Below, one piece after another: positions 47,899-57,288 of a stretch of DNA of 64,000 bases; the stretch's first letter is position 1, and every line of letters begins with the position of its first letter. The translations under genes and the position numbers were made by a program. This stretch comes from Dyadobacter fanqingshengii. Lineage in GTDB: Bacteria; Bacteroidota; Bacteroidia; Cytophagales; Spirosomataceae. The notes beneath the pieces are model-generated. The model had not been told where the DNA came from. It ran no database searches and saw only the letters and a list, made by a program, of their open reading frames with translations. Location: contig NZ_CP098806.1 in the NCBI RefSeq assembly GCF_023822005.2, positions 1,426,001 to 1,490,000 on the forward strand, given 5' to 3'.

Positions 47899-50262
47899 GT
47901 GTTACTTGAAGCAACCGAAACTTTCTGGCTTTGGCAATTTTTAGGACGATTGCACCCTATGATGGTGCATTTTCCTATCGGGCTTTTGCTTGTTGCCCTA
48001 ATTCTCGAATTAATAGATTGGAAACGCAAATCCACCGGTTTGCGCGATGCCGTAAACATTTTAACCTGGATAGGCGTCGCAAGTGCCGCCTTTTCCGTCA
48101 CATTTGGCTTGTTGCTTTCAGATTCGGAGCAGTCCGAAGGCCAGACATTTGAAATACACCGCTGGGCTGGCTTTATCACACTGGGGCTGGCCATACTGGC
48201 CACCATCTCGCTCCGCAATGCTAACAGGAACATTTACCGGGCATTGTTATTCGTGACGGTGTTTGGCGTATCGTTTGCGGGCCATTATGGTGCAATGATC
48301 ACGCACGGCGACGATTATCTTACCAGCGTGATGCCATCGTCCGTTGAACCCGAACAGGAACAGTCCAACGAAGATCCCGCCGATTTTGTGCTTACCAATA
48401 ATGGTGCGCTTAATCCTCAGCAAGTGCAGGATTTGAACGTGGAAGTAAGGACGATCCTGGCACATAACTGTTACAGCTGCCACGGTGAAGCCAAATCCAA
48501 GGGCGATTTGCGGCTCGATAGCAAAGACGCCATCATGAAAGGCGGAGAAAATGGCGTTGTCGTAGTTCCGAACCACCCCGACAAAAGTGAAATGATACGT
48601 CGCATCTCCTTGCCAAAAGGAGATAAGGAAGCGATGCCGACCAAAGGCAAGCGCTTGACTGATAGAGAAATCAAAGTGCTCAAATATTGGGTTGAAAAAG
48701 GCGCATTATGGCCCGATGGCCAGGAGAAAAGCATTTACCGTGTTGCTGCACTGGAACCAAGGATTCCTGCGCTTCCGGCTGCGAGTGGCGACATTGTGCT
48801 GCCAGTGGACCGTTTGGTGAATGCGTATTTTCAAAAAAACAAAATTGCCTGGAAACCGGCTGTAAATGACCGGATCTACATTCGCAGGGTTTATCTGGAT
48901 ATCATAGGCTTATTACCGCCACCGGAAAAAGTGGAAGCTTTTGTAGCAGACGAACGTCCCGACAAGAGAGAACAGTTGGCAAAAGAACTCCTGAACCGCA
49001 ACGACGACTATGCTCAGCATTGGATGTCATTCTGGAACGACGCGCTCAGGAACGACTATTCAGGGACAGGATACATTACAGGCGGGCGGTTCGACATTAC
49101 CAAATGGCTTTACGCATCTTTGGAGGTGAATAAACCTTATAATTGGTTTGTGAAAGAATTGATCAGTCCTACCAAAGAATCAGCAGGTTTTATCAAAGGG
49201 ATCAAATGGCGCGGAACGATCAATTCCAGCCAGCGCACCGAAATGCAGGCTGCTCAGAACGTGTCCCAGGTTTTCCTTGGGCTGAACCTCAAATGCGCAT
49301 CCTGTCACGATAGTTTTGTCAGCGACTGGAAGTTGGCGGATTCCTACGCATTCGCAAACATTTTCGCGGATACATTGCTGGAAATAAACCGTTGCGATAA
49401 GCCAACGGGAAAAATCGCCGGAACGAAAATATTATTCCCTGAGCTCGGCGAGATCAGCGTGAACGCAAGCACCGAGAAAAAACTCCGTGAACTGGCCGAC
49501 TTCCTGGTGCAACCAAAGGACGGACGCCTTTACCGGACAGCAGTCAACCGCATATGGGCACAGCTGATGGGCCGCGGTATTGTGGAGCCCGTTGACGTGA
49601 TGGACAACATACCATGGAGCGAGGATCTGCTCGACTGGCTGGCATCCGATTTCGTGGCCAACGGTTATGACATGAAAAAATTGATCTACACCATTGTCAC
49701 TTCGAAAACATATCAGCTCCCGTCCTCATCGGTAAAGGAGGCGAGCGACATTATGGCCAATGACTATAAGTTTACAGGCATGGTAAGAAGGAGGCTCACT
49801 GCCGAGCAATTCTCGGACGCGATCAGCACCGCATTCAACCCCATGTATGCCGACTCGGCAATTGTGTACAAACTGCTTCCGCAGGATATCAAAACGCGCC
49901 TGCCATTTGCCCGCGCTGCCTTCGTAAAAAATGATCCGTTCCAAACATCATTAGGGCGGCCAAACCGGGAAACGGTGAGCACTTCGCGCACCTCACAAGC
50001 CAACCTTTTGCAAGCGCTTGAATTGACAAACGGAAGCAAATTCACAACTACATTGAAGCAAGGTTCGAAAGTCTGGAAGGCAAAATACCCGACTTCCGAT
50101 TCGCTGGTGACAGCCCTTTATCAGAAAGCATTGGGCAGGACACCGCTGGGTAAAGAGCTGGCCGCGGCGAAAAGGATCCTGGGCCCGGTGCCAAACGAGG
50201 AAAGCATTCAGGATCTGGTGTGGGCGATTGCCCTCGTTCCTGAGTTTCAGTTAATATATTAA
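47899..50262 (+). CDS. DUF2231 membrane / c-type cytochrome / DUF1549-DUF1553 fusion protein
   Basis: A 787-residue protein. The N-terminal ~145 residues form four transmembrane helices of the DUF2231 type ('LHPMMVHFPIGLLLVALILELIDW', 'HRWAGFITLGLAILATISL'). Then follow a PSCyt1/planctomycete-type cytochrome segment with heme motif CYSCH (191-195), a DUF1549 region containing a second CxxCH, CASCH (466-470), and the DUF1553 region at the end ('GRLYRTAVNRIWAQLMGRGIVEPVDVMDNIPWS', 'RRRLTAEQFSDAISTAFNP'). These families always occur together with DUF1501 proteins but have no assigned reaction; periplasmic electron transfer from an unknown substrate is inferred. GTG is the start. It heads a two-gene unit with the DUF1501 gene. 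Confidence 0.85.
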   Translation: MLLEATETFWLWQFLGRLHPMMVHFPIGLLLVALILELIDWKRKSTGLRDAVNILTWIGVASAAFSVTFGLLLSDSEQSEGQTFEIHRWAGFITLGLAILATISLRNANRNIYRALLFVTVFGVSFAGHYGAMITHGDDYLTSVMPSSVEPEQEQSNEDPADFVLTNNGALNPQQVQDLNVEVRTILAHNCYSCHGEAKSKGDLRLDSKDAIMKGGENGVVVVPNHPDKSEMIRRISLPKGDKEAMPTKGKRLTDREIKVLKYWVEKGALWPDGQEKSIYRVAALEPRIPALPAASGDIVLPVDRLVNAYFQKNKIAWKPAVNDRIYIRRVYLDIIGLLPPPEKVEAFVADERPDKREQLAKELLNRNDDYAQHWMSFWNDALRNDYSGTGYITGGRFDITKWLYASLEVNKPYNWFVKELISPTKESAGFIKGIKWRGTINSSQRTEMQAAQNVSQVFLGLNLKCASCHDSFVSDWKLADSYAFANIFADTLLEINRCDKPTGKIAGTKILFPELGEISVNASTEKKLRELADFLVQPKDGRLYRTAVNRIWAQLMGRGIVEPVDVMDNIPWSEDLLDWLASDFVANGYDMKKLIYTIVTSKTYQLPSSSVKEASDIMANDYKFTGMVRRRLTAEQFSDAISTAFNPMYADSAIVYKLLPQDIKTRLPFARAAFVKNDPFQTSLGRPNRETVSTSRTSQANLLQALELTNGSKFTTTLKQGSKVWKAKYPTSDSLVTALYQKALGRTPLGKELAAAKRILGPVPNEESIQDLVWAIALVPEFQLIY

Positions 50263-50436
50263 GTAACAAATGGTCTGTGATTATTAAAAGATCACTCCAT
50301 TCGATATTTATAAAAAGTAAATAATTATAATACATATTAAATTTAAAATACATTACATTAATATAAAAAGTATTAATAGTTTTAAATGTAAAATTTATAA
50401 TGTGTTAATATAGAACCCATTAAATATTTAGAAAAG

Positions 50437-51864
50437 ATGAGCATTATATGGAATAGGAGGGAATTTCTGCAAAGAGCCAGCGCCGCAACAATGGCTGCAC
50501 TGGCTGCCGGAGCACCTGTATCGAGCATTCTTTCATCTTGCAAAGGAAAATCCGGATCCGATTCTTCTGCTGATACGGTCATTTTATTATGGATGGCAGG
50601 CGGCATGGCGCATACTGAAACATTTGATCCAAAGCTTTACACGCCTTTTGAAAAGGACATGGAAGGCAACAGAGTGCTCAGCACTTTCAAGTCTGTTCCA
50701 ACAATCCTTGACGGAATCCATTTTTCTGATGGCCTGCAATCCATTGGGAAAGTAATGGACAAAGGAACATTGATCCGCTCGTACGTAGCCGCGGATATGG
50801 GTCACATTCTGCACTCGAGGCATCAATACCATTGGCATACATGTTACGAACCGCCGCAGACCGTAGCAGCTCCGCACATGGGCTCCTGGATCGCGAAAGA
50901 ACTCGGTCCAAAGAACCCGGTTATCCCGGCATTCGTGGACATTGGCCAGCGATTTACAGTGGGAGAAGCAGAAGAGTTGAAGGCTTTTCACACAGCCGGA
51001 TTTCTGGGTAATGAGTTCGGTCCGTTCTTTATTCCGGATCCGAGCCAGGGGCTGGACAGCGTGCGGCCGCCGGTGGGTATGGACGCCAAACGGTTTGAGC
51101 GCAGAAACCAGCTTTACAATGAACTGATCAACAATAGTCCGGTCGGCGAATTTGGCAGCGATTATCAGCGCGAATCTTTAAAACGGTCCATGGAACAGGC
51201 ATATGCATTGTTGAATTCACCCGAATCCAAAGCATTTGACCTGAGTACGGAGCCAAAAGAAAGTTACAATATTTACAATACGGGCAAGTTTGGCCTTGGC
51301 TGTCTGCTGGCCCGCCGTCTCACCGAGCAAGGCGCCAGGTTTATCAGCGTAACCACCGAATATGAGCCATTTAAAGGCTGGGACACGCATGAAAACGGCC
51401 ATACGAGACTGGAAGATATGAAGAAACAGATCGACGGTCCGATTGCCCAGTTGATAAAAGATCTCGACAAACAAGGTTTGCTGGACCGCACAATGGTGGT
51501 TCTCGCCAGTGAGTTCAGCCGGGATATGATGGTGGAAGGAAAGCCGGACGCAAAAGTGCTTGAACAAGTGCAGCAGCCCGACATTCTTTCTGAATTGAAA
51601 TTTTACGGAATGCACCGTCATTTTACTGATGGCGGCTCCATGTTAATGTTCGGGGGCGGGATTAAGAAGGGCTTTGTTTACGGAAAGACGGCAGATGAGC
51701 GTCCTTGCAAAACGATTGAAAATCCAATCAAGATCGACGGCGTTCACCAAACGATTTATCACGCGCTCGGCATTCCCGAAGACACCCAATACGAGGTCGA
51801 AAAACGGCCGTTTTATACAACCCCGGACGGGAAAGGAAAAGCAGTGATGGAGTTATTGTCGTAA
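50437..51864 (+). CDS. DUF1501-family protein, Tat-exported putative lipoprotein
   Basis: A 475-residue alkaline-phosphatase-superfamily-like DUF1501 protein. The N-terminus carries a twin-arginine signal (NRREFLQRASAATMAALAAG) ending in a lipobox-like ILSSC. The body has 'LLWMAGGMAHTETFDPK', 'HSRHQYHWHTCYEPPQ', 'GWDTHENGH' and 'MVVLASEFSRD', which are His/Asp-rich positions expected for metal binding. It is the standard partner of DUF1549/DUF1553 proteins. Exact catalysis is unknown. It follows the DUF1553 gene after a 174-base AT-rich gap, so a second promoter cannot be excluded. A terminator follows. Confidence 0.86.
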   Translation: MSIIWNRREFLQRASAATMAALAAGAPVSSILSSCKGKSGSDSSADTVILLWMAGGMAHTETFDPKLYTPFEKDMEGNRVLSTFKSVPTILDGIHFSDGLQSIGKVMDKGTLIRSYVAADMGHILHSRHQYHWHTCYEPPQTVAAPHMGSWIAKELGPKNPVIPAFVDIGQRFTVGEAEELKAFHTAGFLGNEFGPFFIPDPSQGLDSVRPPVGMDAKRFERRNQLYNELINNSPVGEFGSDYQRESLKRSMEQAYALLNSPESKAFDLSTEPKESYNIYNTGKFGLGCLLARRLTEQGARFISVTTEYEPFKGWDTHENGHTRLEDMKKQIDGPIAQLIKDLDKQGLLDRTMVVLASEFSRDMMVEGKPDAKVLEQVQQPDILSELKFYGMHRHFTDGGSMLMFGGGIKKGFVYGKTADERPCKTIENPIKIDGVHQTIYHALGIPEDTQYEVEKRPFYTTPDGKGKAVMELLS

Positions 51865-51879
51865 TAGTTAAACTGAATC

Positions 51880-51916
51880 AAAATCGCCGGGCAGAATCTG
51901 TCTGGCGATTTTTTTA
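51880..51916 (+). terminator. Terminator after the DUF1501 gene
   Basis: AAAATCGCCGGGCA ... TGTCTGGCGATTTT with G-T wobbles and a five-base loop, followed by seven T, ending the DUF1553-DUF1501 unit. Confidence 0.85.
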
Positions 51917-51964
51917 TGGGTTATATCCAAAAAACTCCTGCTAATTAAATATTAATTAAAACCA

Positions 51965-52006
51965 GACAGAGCAGGATAGTCCGTTGTGTCAATCATTCTA
52001 GTATTG
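51965..52006 (+). promoter_or_regulatory. Regulon element copy C, upstream of susC2
   Basis: GACAGAGCAGGATAGT (51965-51980), identical to copy A, 21 bases, TATTG (52002-52006; TAGTATTG from 51999). It is 203 bases ahead of the susC2 start codon. Confidence 0.85.
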
Positions 52007-52209
52007 CAACAATATTACTATAAGAATTAATTTTTGTCATATACGAATACAAGAGCTGGTTCCTTTCGATCCTCAATGTCATTTCCTGAACCCTTACCAA
52101 ACGTACTCACTTAACCATGATTCCTATGAAAACATGAACCATCCCAAAAAAGCCGTCGACACCGAACGGTAAAACCCTGCTAATCACTAAATCGCTAAAA
52201 CATCATCTT

Positions 52210-55200
52210 ATGAATCAATCTCGACAATCATCTTATTGTGCACGGTTGAATTCCCTCATCAAGCTTTCTCTGAGCCAGGTGCTCATTGGCACGGCCTGCG
52301 GGATTTCGGCCATTGCAACTCCGCTTTTTACGCCTAACCCTGTTTTAAAAAACAAAACCATTTCCGTTGACAAAACCATAAAAGGAAAGGTTAGCGACGA
52401 AGCCGGTGAAAAAGTGCCAGGCGTAAGCATCGTTTTAAAAGGCTCCACGACCGGTACCGTTACCGATGCGGAAGGAACTTACACCATTAATGTCCCCGAC
52501 GCTGGCGGAACATTGATTTTTTCGTCGGTAGGCTTTCTGTCTCAGGAAGTTCCAATCGGAAGCAGCGAAAATATTGATGTTAAGCTGGCAACCGACAGCA
52601 AAGCGCTGACCGAAGTGGTGGTTGTGGGTTATGGTAGCCAATTGAAAAGAGAAATTACGGGTGCTGTGCAAACAGTAAGTGCAGCGGACATTAAGGACGT
52701 GCCGGTTTCTCAGATCACCCAAAAATTACAGGGACGTCTTGCCGGTGTGCAGATCAACCAGACCACGGGTAAGCCAGGACAGGGAATGTCCGTTCGTGTT
52801 CGTGGCCAGGTATCGGTTTCCGCTGGTAGCGATCCATTATATGTTATCGACGGTTTCCCTATCACGGGCAATATCGCTGCTTTGAACCCGGATGAGATTG
52901 AGGATATTTCGGTATTAAAAGATGCCGCGTCGACTTCTCTTTACGGTTCGCGTGCAGCCAACGGCGTAGTGCTTATCACAACGAAACGTGGCAAACCGGG
53001 TGAAACCAATGTTGGGTTCACTGCCTATTATGGTATTCAAAATGTTCCTGAAAAAGGCCGGGTTAAAATGTTGAATGCTCAGGAATTCGCCCAGTTCAAA
53101 AAAGAACTTTACGAGGATGAGAATAAACCAGTGCCCGTACAATTTCAAAATCCCTCTGAGTATGCCGATAAAGACAATGATTGGTATGATGCCGTTTTGC
53201 GGTCAGCACCGATTCAAAGTTATAACCTTACCATCTCGTCTAATAAAGATAAGCTAAAAACCTCCCTTGTGGCGGGTATTTTCAATCAAAAAGGAGTTGT
53301 AATCAATAATGACTATAAGCGTTATTCTTTGCGGATGAACTCTGAGTACGATCTGTCTGACAAAATTCAGATCGGGTTCAATATTGCTCCGCAATACATT
53401 TACGACAATACGCCAAGAACAGATGGTGACCGCGGAACAGGCATTCTGTTCAATGCATTGCACACCTGGCCAGTCATGCCGATCAGGGATGCCAATGGCG
53501 AGCTGACAAAATCTAACAAGTTCCCTGAGGGCACCGGTAATATTTTTGAATATCCAAACTGGGTCAGGGCGGCACAAGAATTAATAAACGAAAACAAAAA
53601 CACCAAGCTGCTCGGTAACACGTATCTGGTTTACAGCCCGATCAAAGGACTTAAACTTAGAACAACGTTGAACATAGAGTATGAAAACAATAGGTTTTTC
53701 TTCTTCAATCCCTCTACGGCAACCAGCAATATTAACGTCGCTATTCCTACCACAGCAGTTTCTACGCGTCAAAGTTTGGAAAATGTTGGTTGGTTAAATG
53801 AGAATACGGCGGTTTACAACCGCAGCTTTGGCGACCATAATTTCGAATTACTGGCAGGTTTTACCCAACAGCGTTATCGTCAGGATTTCACCAGCATAAC
53901 GGCAGATACTTATACGGATGACAGACTTCCAACCGTACAAGGAGCAATCAACATCAACCGTGGCGGAACACAAACCGGCGCGAACGAGTGGGCATTGACA
54001 TCTTATCTTTCCCGCCTTTCTTACAACTACAAGGGGAAATATCTTTTCACTGCGGCTGTACGTGCTGATGGTTCGTCCCGTTTCGGAACTGATAACCTTT
54101 GGGGAACATTCCCATCTGCTTCTGCTGGCTGGGTAATTTCTGATGAAGAATTCCTTAAAAATGTAAGACAAGTTTCTTTTGCAAAAATTCGTGGTAGTTT
54201 CGGTGTGATCGGTAACAACAATATTGGTAACTACACCCAATATGCACTTGTTAACAACACTACCAATGCCGTTTTCGGTGGTACTGTGGCAACCGGTGCT
54301 GTTGTAACATCTTTGGCAAACAGAAACCTGGGCTGGGAAACAACCAAGCAATTTGATTTGGGACTTGATTTGGGATTGTTCAACGATCGTATACAGTTTA
54401 TCTACGACTATTACACCAAGCGGACAACAAATTTACTTTATGCTGTGCAGGTTCCGCAGGAATCAGGTTTTCCGTTCTACAATGACAACATCGGAGCGAT
54501 TAAATTGTGGGGTCATGAATTCTCTTTAACAACCAGAAACCTCGACGGAAAATTGAAATGGACCACCAACGCAAACATTTCCTTCAACAGAAATAAAGTG
54601 GTGGAACTAGCGCCTGGCATCGACCGCGTTTACGGATCATTCCACATTACGCAGGTTGGTCAGCCATTTGGTCAATTCTATGGAATGGTGAAAGAAGGTT
54701 TTTACACAAGCGCAGAAGATCTTGCTAACAACCCAGTAATTCCCGGACGTTCAGCAATTGGAACAATCAAATTGAAAGACGTGAATGGTGACGGTAAAAT
54801 CACTTATGGTGGTGATGCCGATGACCGGACCATTATCGGTAACCCGTTTCCTAAGTTTACTTACGGAATTGTTAATGACCTGAAATACGGCAACTGGGAT
54901 TTCTCTATTGCTGGATCCGGCTCATATGGCAACGAACTTTGGGTTCGCCACCTTTACAGTACTGCTAACCTCGACGGTGTATTCAATATGGTTGCGGGAG
55001 TAAAAGACCGTTTCCGCGTAAAAAATACAACGGTTAATGGAATTGGTGTGGCAACGACGGTGATCAGTCAAGGCGATGGAATGTACGGAGCAACCAACAA
55101 TGGCGGTAACTTCACGGGTATCGAGCGTGACTGGAACAGTTCACATTTCGTAGCAGATGCTTCTTATTTTACGATCAAGAACATCACAATAGGCTATAAC

Positions 55201-55413
55201 ATTGGCAAAGTGAACAAATTCTTCAAGTCTGCCCGTGTTTATGGCTCTATCCAGCAGGTGTATGTATTTACCAAATACTGGGGTGGACCAAACCCTGAAA
55301 CCAGTGCACAAGGTGATGGAAACGGCAACGGTGGTAACCTGAGCCAGGGTGTGGATTTCTCCAACTATCCTGTGCCACGTACCTGGACTTTGGGTGTAAA
55401 TTTCAACTTCTAA
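52210..55413 (+). CDS. SusC/RagA-family TonB-linked outer-membrane transporter 2
   Basis: A 1067-residue protein paralogous to SusC1. It shares the same layout: signal-like N-terminus, carboxypeptidase-regulatory-like domain ('IKGKVSDEAGEKVPGVSIVLKGSTTGTVTDAEGTY', 57-130), TonB-box-like TEVVVVGYG, plug ('DPLYVIDGFPI', 'LYGSRAANGVVLITTKRG') and barrel ending TLGVNFNF. An acidic calcium-type loop 'LKDVNGDGKITYGGDADDRTI' lies in the barrel region. No STN domain. Its partner SusD2 is encoded 38 bases downstream. Confidence 0.94.
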   Translation: MNQSRQSSYCARLNSLIKLSLSQVLIGTACGISAIATPLFTPNPVLKNKTISVDKTIKGKVSDEAGEKVPGVSIVLKGSTTGTVTDAEGTYTINVPDAGGTLIFSSVGFLSQEVPIGSSENIDVKLATDSKALTEVVVVGYGSQLKREITGAVQTVSAADIKDVPVSQITQKLQGRLAGVQINQTTGKPGQGMSVRVRGQVSVSAGSDPLYVIDGFPITGNIAALNPDEIEDISVLKDAASTSLYGSRAANGVVLITTKRGKPGETNVGFTAYYGIQNVPEKGRVKMLNAQEFAQFKKELYEDENKPVPVQFQNPSEYADKDNDWYDAVLRSAPIQSYNLTISSNKDKLKTSLVAGIFNQKGVVINNDYKRYSLRMNSEYDLSDKIQIGFNIAPQYIYDNTPRTDGDRGTGILFNALHTWPVMPIRDANGELTKSNKFPEGTGNIFEYPNWVRAAQELINENKNTKLLGNTYLVYSPIKGLKLRTTLNIEYENNRFFFFNPSTATSNINVAIPTTAVSTRQSLENVGWLNENTAVYNRSFGDHNFELLAGFTQQRYRQDFTSITADTYTDDRLPTVQGAININRGGTQTGANEWALTSYLSRLSYNYKGKYLFTAAVRADGSSRFGTDNLWGTFPSASAGWVISDEEFLKNVRQVSFAKIRGSFGVIGNNNIGNYTQYALVNNTTNAVFGGTVATGAVVTSLANRNLGWETTKQFDLGLDLGLFNDRIQFIYDYYTKRTTNLLYAVQVPQESGFPFYNDNIGAIKLWGHEFSLTTRNLDGKLKWTTNANISFNRNKVVELAPGIDRVYGSFHITQVGQPFGQFYGMVKEGFYTSAEDLANNPVIPGRSAIGTIKLKDVNGDGKITYGGDADDRTIIGNPFPKFTYGIVNDLKYGNWDFSIAGSGSYGNELWVRHLYSTANLDGVFNMVAGVKDRFRVKNTTVNGIGVATTVISQGDGMYGATNNGGNFTGIERDWNSSHFVADASYFTIKNITIGYNIGKVNKFFKSARVYGSIQQVYVFTKYWGGPNPETSAQGDGNGNGGNLSQGVDFSNYPVPRTWTLGVNFNF

Positions 55414-55451
55414 GCCAGCCCTTCATTCAATTCATTATTTAATTATCAGAT

Positions 55452-56960
55452 ATGAAAACAAGATATATAGCAACCTGGCTACTGACATTTGCCCTGGCCG
55501 GTTGCCGCGAAGAATTCTTAACCGTCGTCCCGGAAACAGCATTGAGTTCCGCCACGTTTTTTGTAACGCAATCGGATTTTCAGCAAGCTGTGAATGCGGC
55601 TTATGTTCCCTTGCGCCAGATGTACAACGAACGTGCATGGGTACTGGAAGAAATGCACTCGGATAACACGTATTACGCAAGAAACACCCTATATGGTGCT
55701 GTGGATCCAACGGAGAACGTTGCAGATTTCGCCGTTCCTACGGCGGGTGGCGTAACCGCAAATGATAACGTTTTGGTTCAGTATCGCCTTAATTATCAAA
55801 TCATTGCGAGAGCCAACCAGATCCTGGCATTGATCGACGGTGTAGATTTTGCGGAAGCCTCAAAAAGTAACCTGAAAGGACAAGCATTGTTCCTGAGAGC
55901 CTTCGCTTATTTTGATTTGGTGCGTTTGTTCGGTAAAGTGCCGCTTCACCTTGTCCCTGTAGTTGGACGTGAAGACGCGGCATCTCCGCTGGCCGGCACT
56001 GAGGAAATCTATGCACAGATTGAAAAGGACGCAAAAGAAGCAAGCACATTGCTTCCCAATAAAGCAAAACAGGAAGCTGGTCGCGCAACCTCCGGTGCAG
56101 CCAAGACCGTTCTTGCTAACCTTTACATCACTCAAAAGAAATGGGCTCTGGCAGAGCCGGTCTTGAAAGACGTGATTACTAATGATGGCTACACCTTGAT
56201 GCCTGATTACAACAATGCGTTTTCGACGACGACTGCCAATAAAAACAATGCAGAATCCGTATTCGAGATCCAGTATATGGAAGGATCGGCAGGATACAAT
56301 GGTAATCAGATTTACCGTTTCATTCCGTCCCCAATTTCTGCAACCGAAATTGCACCTATAACCGGTACGTCCAACCCTCAGGCGACTTCTCAGGAAAGCA
56401 ATAACATTCCAACGCCTGACCTGATAGCTGCATACGAAGTAGGTGATAAGCGCAAGGATGCTTCGATCGCTTATGTGACATTGAGTGGCACTCTGGCAGA
56501 AAATAAGGTTTATCCTTATATCAAGAAATACGCAAAAACGCACTCGCTGCATAACAACACAGGTCAAAACTGGCCGGTTTATCGTTACGCCGAAGTTTTG
56601 CTTTTCATGGCAGAAACGCTTAACGAGCAAGGAAAATTAGCAGAAGCAGCCACTTACCTGAACCAGATTCGCACGCGTGCAGGTCTTGCTGCTACAAAGG
56701 CAACCTCACAGGCAACGATGCGCGAAGCGATTTTCAAAGAAAGGAGAGTTGAGCTTGCATTTGAAAACAAACGCTGGTTTGATTTGACTCGCACGGGTCG
56801 TGTGAAAGAGATCATCGGTGCTTATGGTGCAAAAGTGAAAGCCAATCCACAAGCTTACTACTTCCCCAAAGGAGCAGTTCCTCCGCCAAATGCATTCACC
56901 GTTCTGGACGACTATTATGGACTTCCTGCCGTAGAAGCAGCATTGACGCCGCATTTTTAA
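55452..56960 (+). CDS. RagB/SusD-family nutrient-binding lipoprotein 2
   Basis: A 502-residue surface lipoprotein; lipobox ALAGC acylated near residue 18. It shows the SusD_RagB TPR-like fold ('SNLKGQALFLRAFAYFDLVRLFGKVPLHLVPV', 'SGAAKTVLANLYITQKKWALAEPVLKDVI') and the C-terminal 'NQIRTRAGL...REAIFKERRVELAFENKRWFDLTR' signature. It forms a pair with SusC2. It is followed by a large octamer-repeat palindrome. Confidence 0.93.
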   Translation: MKTRYIATWLLTFALAGCREEFLTVVPETALSSATFFVTQSDFQQAVNAAYVPLRQMYNERAWVLEEMHSDNTYYARNTLYGAVDPTENVADFAVPTAGGVTANDNVLVQYRLNYQIIARANQILALIDGVDFAEASKSNLKGQALFLRAFAYFDLVRLFGKVPLHLVPVVGREDAASPLAGTEEIYAQIEKDAKEASTLLPNKAKQEAGRATSGAAKTVLANLYITQKKWALAEPVLKDVITNDGYTLMPDYNNAFSTTTANKNNAESVFEIQYMEGSAGYNGNQIYRFIPSPISATEIAPITGTSNPQATSQESNNIPTPDLIAAYEVGDKRKDASIAYVTLSGTLAENKVYPYIKKYAKTHSLHNNTGQNWPVYRYAEVLLFMAETLNEQGKLAEAATYLNQIRTRAGLAATKATSQATMREAIFKERRVELAFENKRWFDLTRTGRVKEIIGAYGAKVKANPQAYYFPKGAVPPPNAFTVLDDYYGLPAVEAALTPHF

Positions 56961-56969
56961 GAGCACAAT

Positions 56970-57123
56970 GTTGAATGAGTGAATGAGCTCAATTTTGAAT
57001 GAGTGAATGAGTGAATGAGTGAATGGTTGACTATTTATCAATGATTCATAACTTCAATCATTCACTCATTTTTTTATTCACTCACTCACTGACTCACTCA
57101 CTCACTCATTTCACTCATTCAAC
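56970..57123. repeat. ATTCACTC octamer inverted-repeat array, copy 2
   Basis: Runs of GAATGAGT octamers on the left (56970-57025) and ATTCACTC/CACTCACT units on the right (57058-57123) face each other. The outermost arms, GTTGAATGAGTGAATGAG and its inverse ending ATTCAAC, match with one extra base. The array starts 10 bases after the susD2 stop and may serve as terminator; repeats this regular are expected to vary in number. Confidence 0.75.
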
Positions 57124-57136
57124 ATTGACTTTTCCC

Positions 57137-57178
57137 GACACAACAGGATAGTCTAAAGCCCGTTTCCTCTTAATATTG
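57137..57178 (+). promoter_or_regulatory. Regulon element copy D, upstream of the beta-propeller/cytochrome gene
   Basis: GACACAACAGGATAGT (57137-57152), 21 bases, TATTG (57174-57178; TAATATTG from 57171). It is 110 bases ahead of the start codon. It differs from copies A and C by two bases in the upstream half, while CAGGATAGT and the spacing are unchanged. Confidence 0.85.
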
Positions 57179-57288
57179 TATCTACCAGATTATTTAAAGT
57201 TTTAATTTGCTTTATTTAAGATTGTTACATTTCATTGTCACCCTGAACGAATGCTTTTTTCACATTTACTTTAACTCTTAGCTGTAAA

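Larger units (their letters stand above)
51865..52209. other. Intergenic region with terminator and susC2 promoter
   Basis: It holds the terminator hairpin at 51880-51916 and regulon element C at 51965-52006. The remaining ~200 bases of leader before susC2 show no further feature. Confidence 0.6.

Noticed and set aside
55366..55376. Inverse ACTATCCTG near the end of susC2
   Set aside because: It encodes the conserved NYPVPRTW segment, and no TATTG follows at 21 bases on the minus strand.
56970..57123. CRISPR-like array
   Set aside because: The units are 8 bases, contiguous and in both orientations, with no spacers or cas genes.
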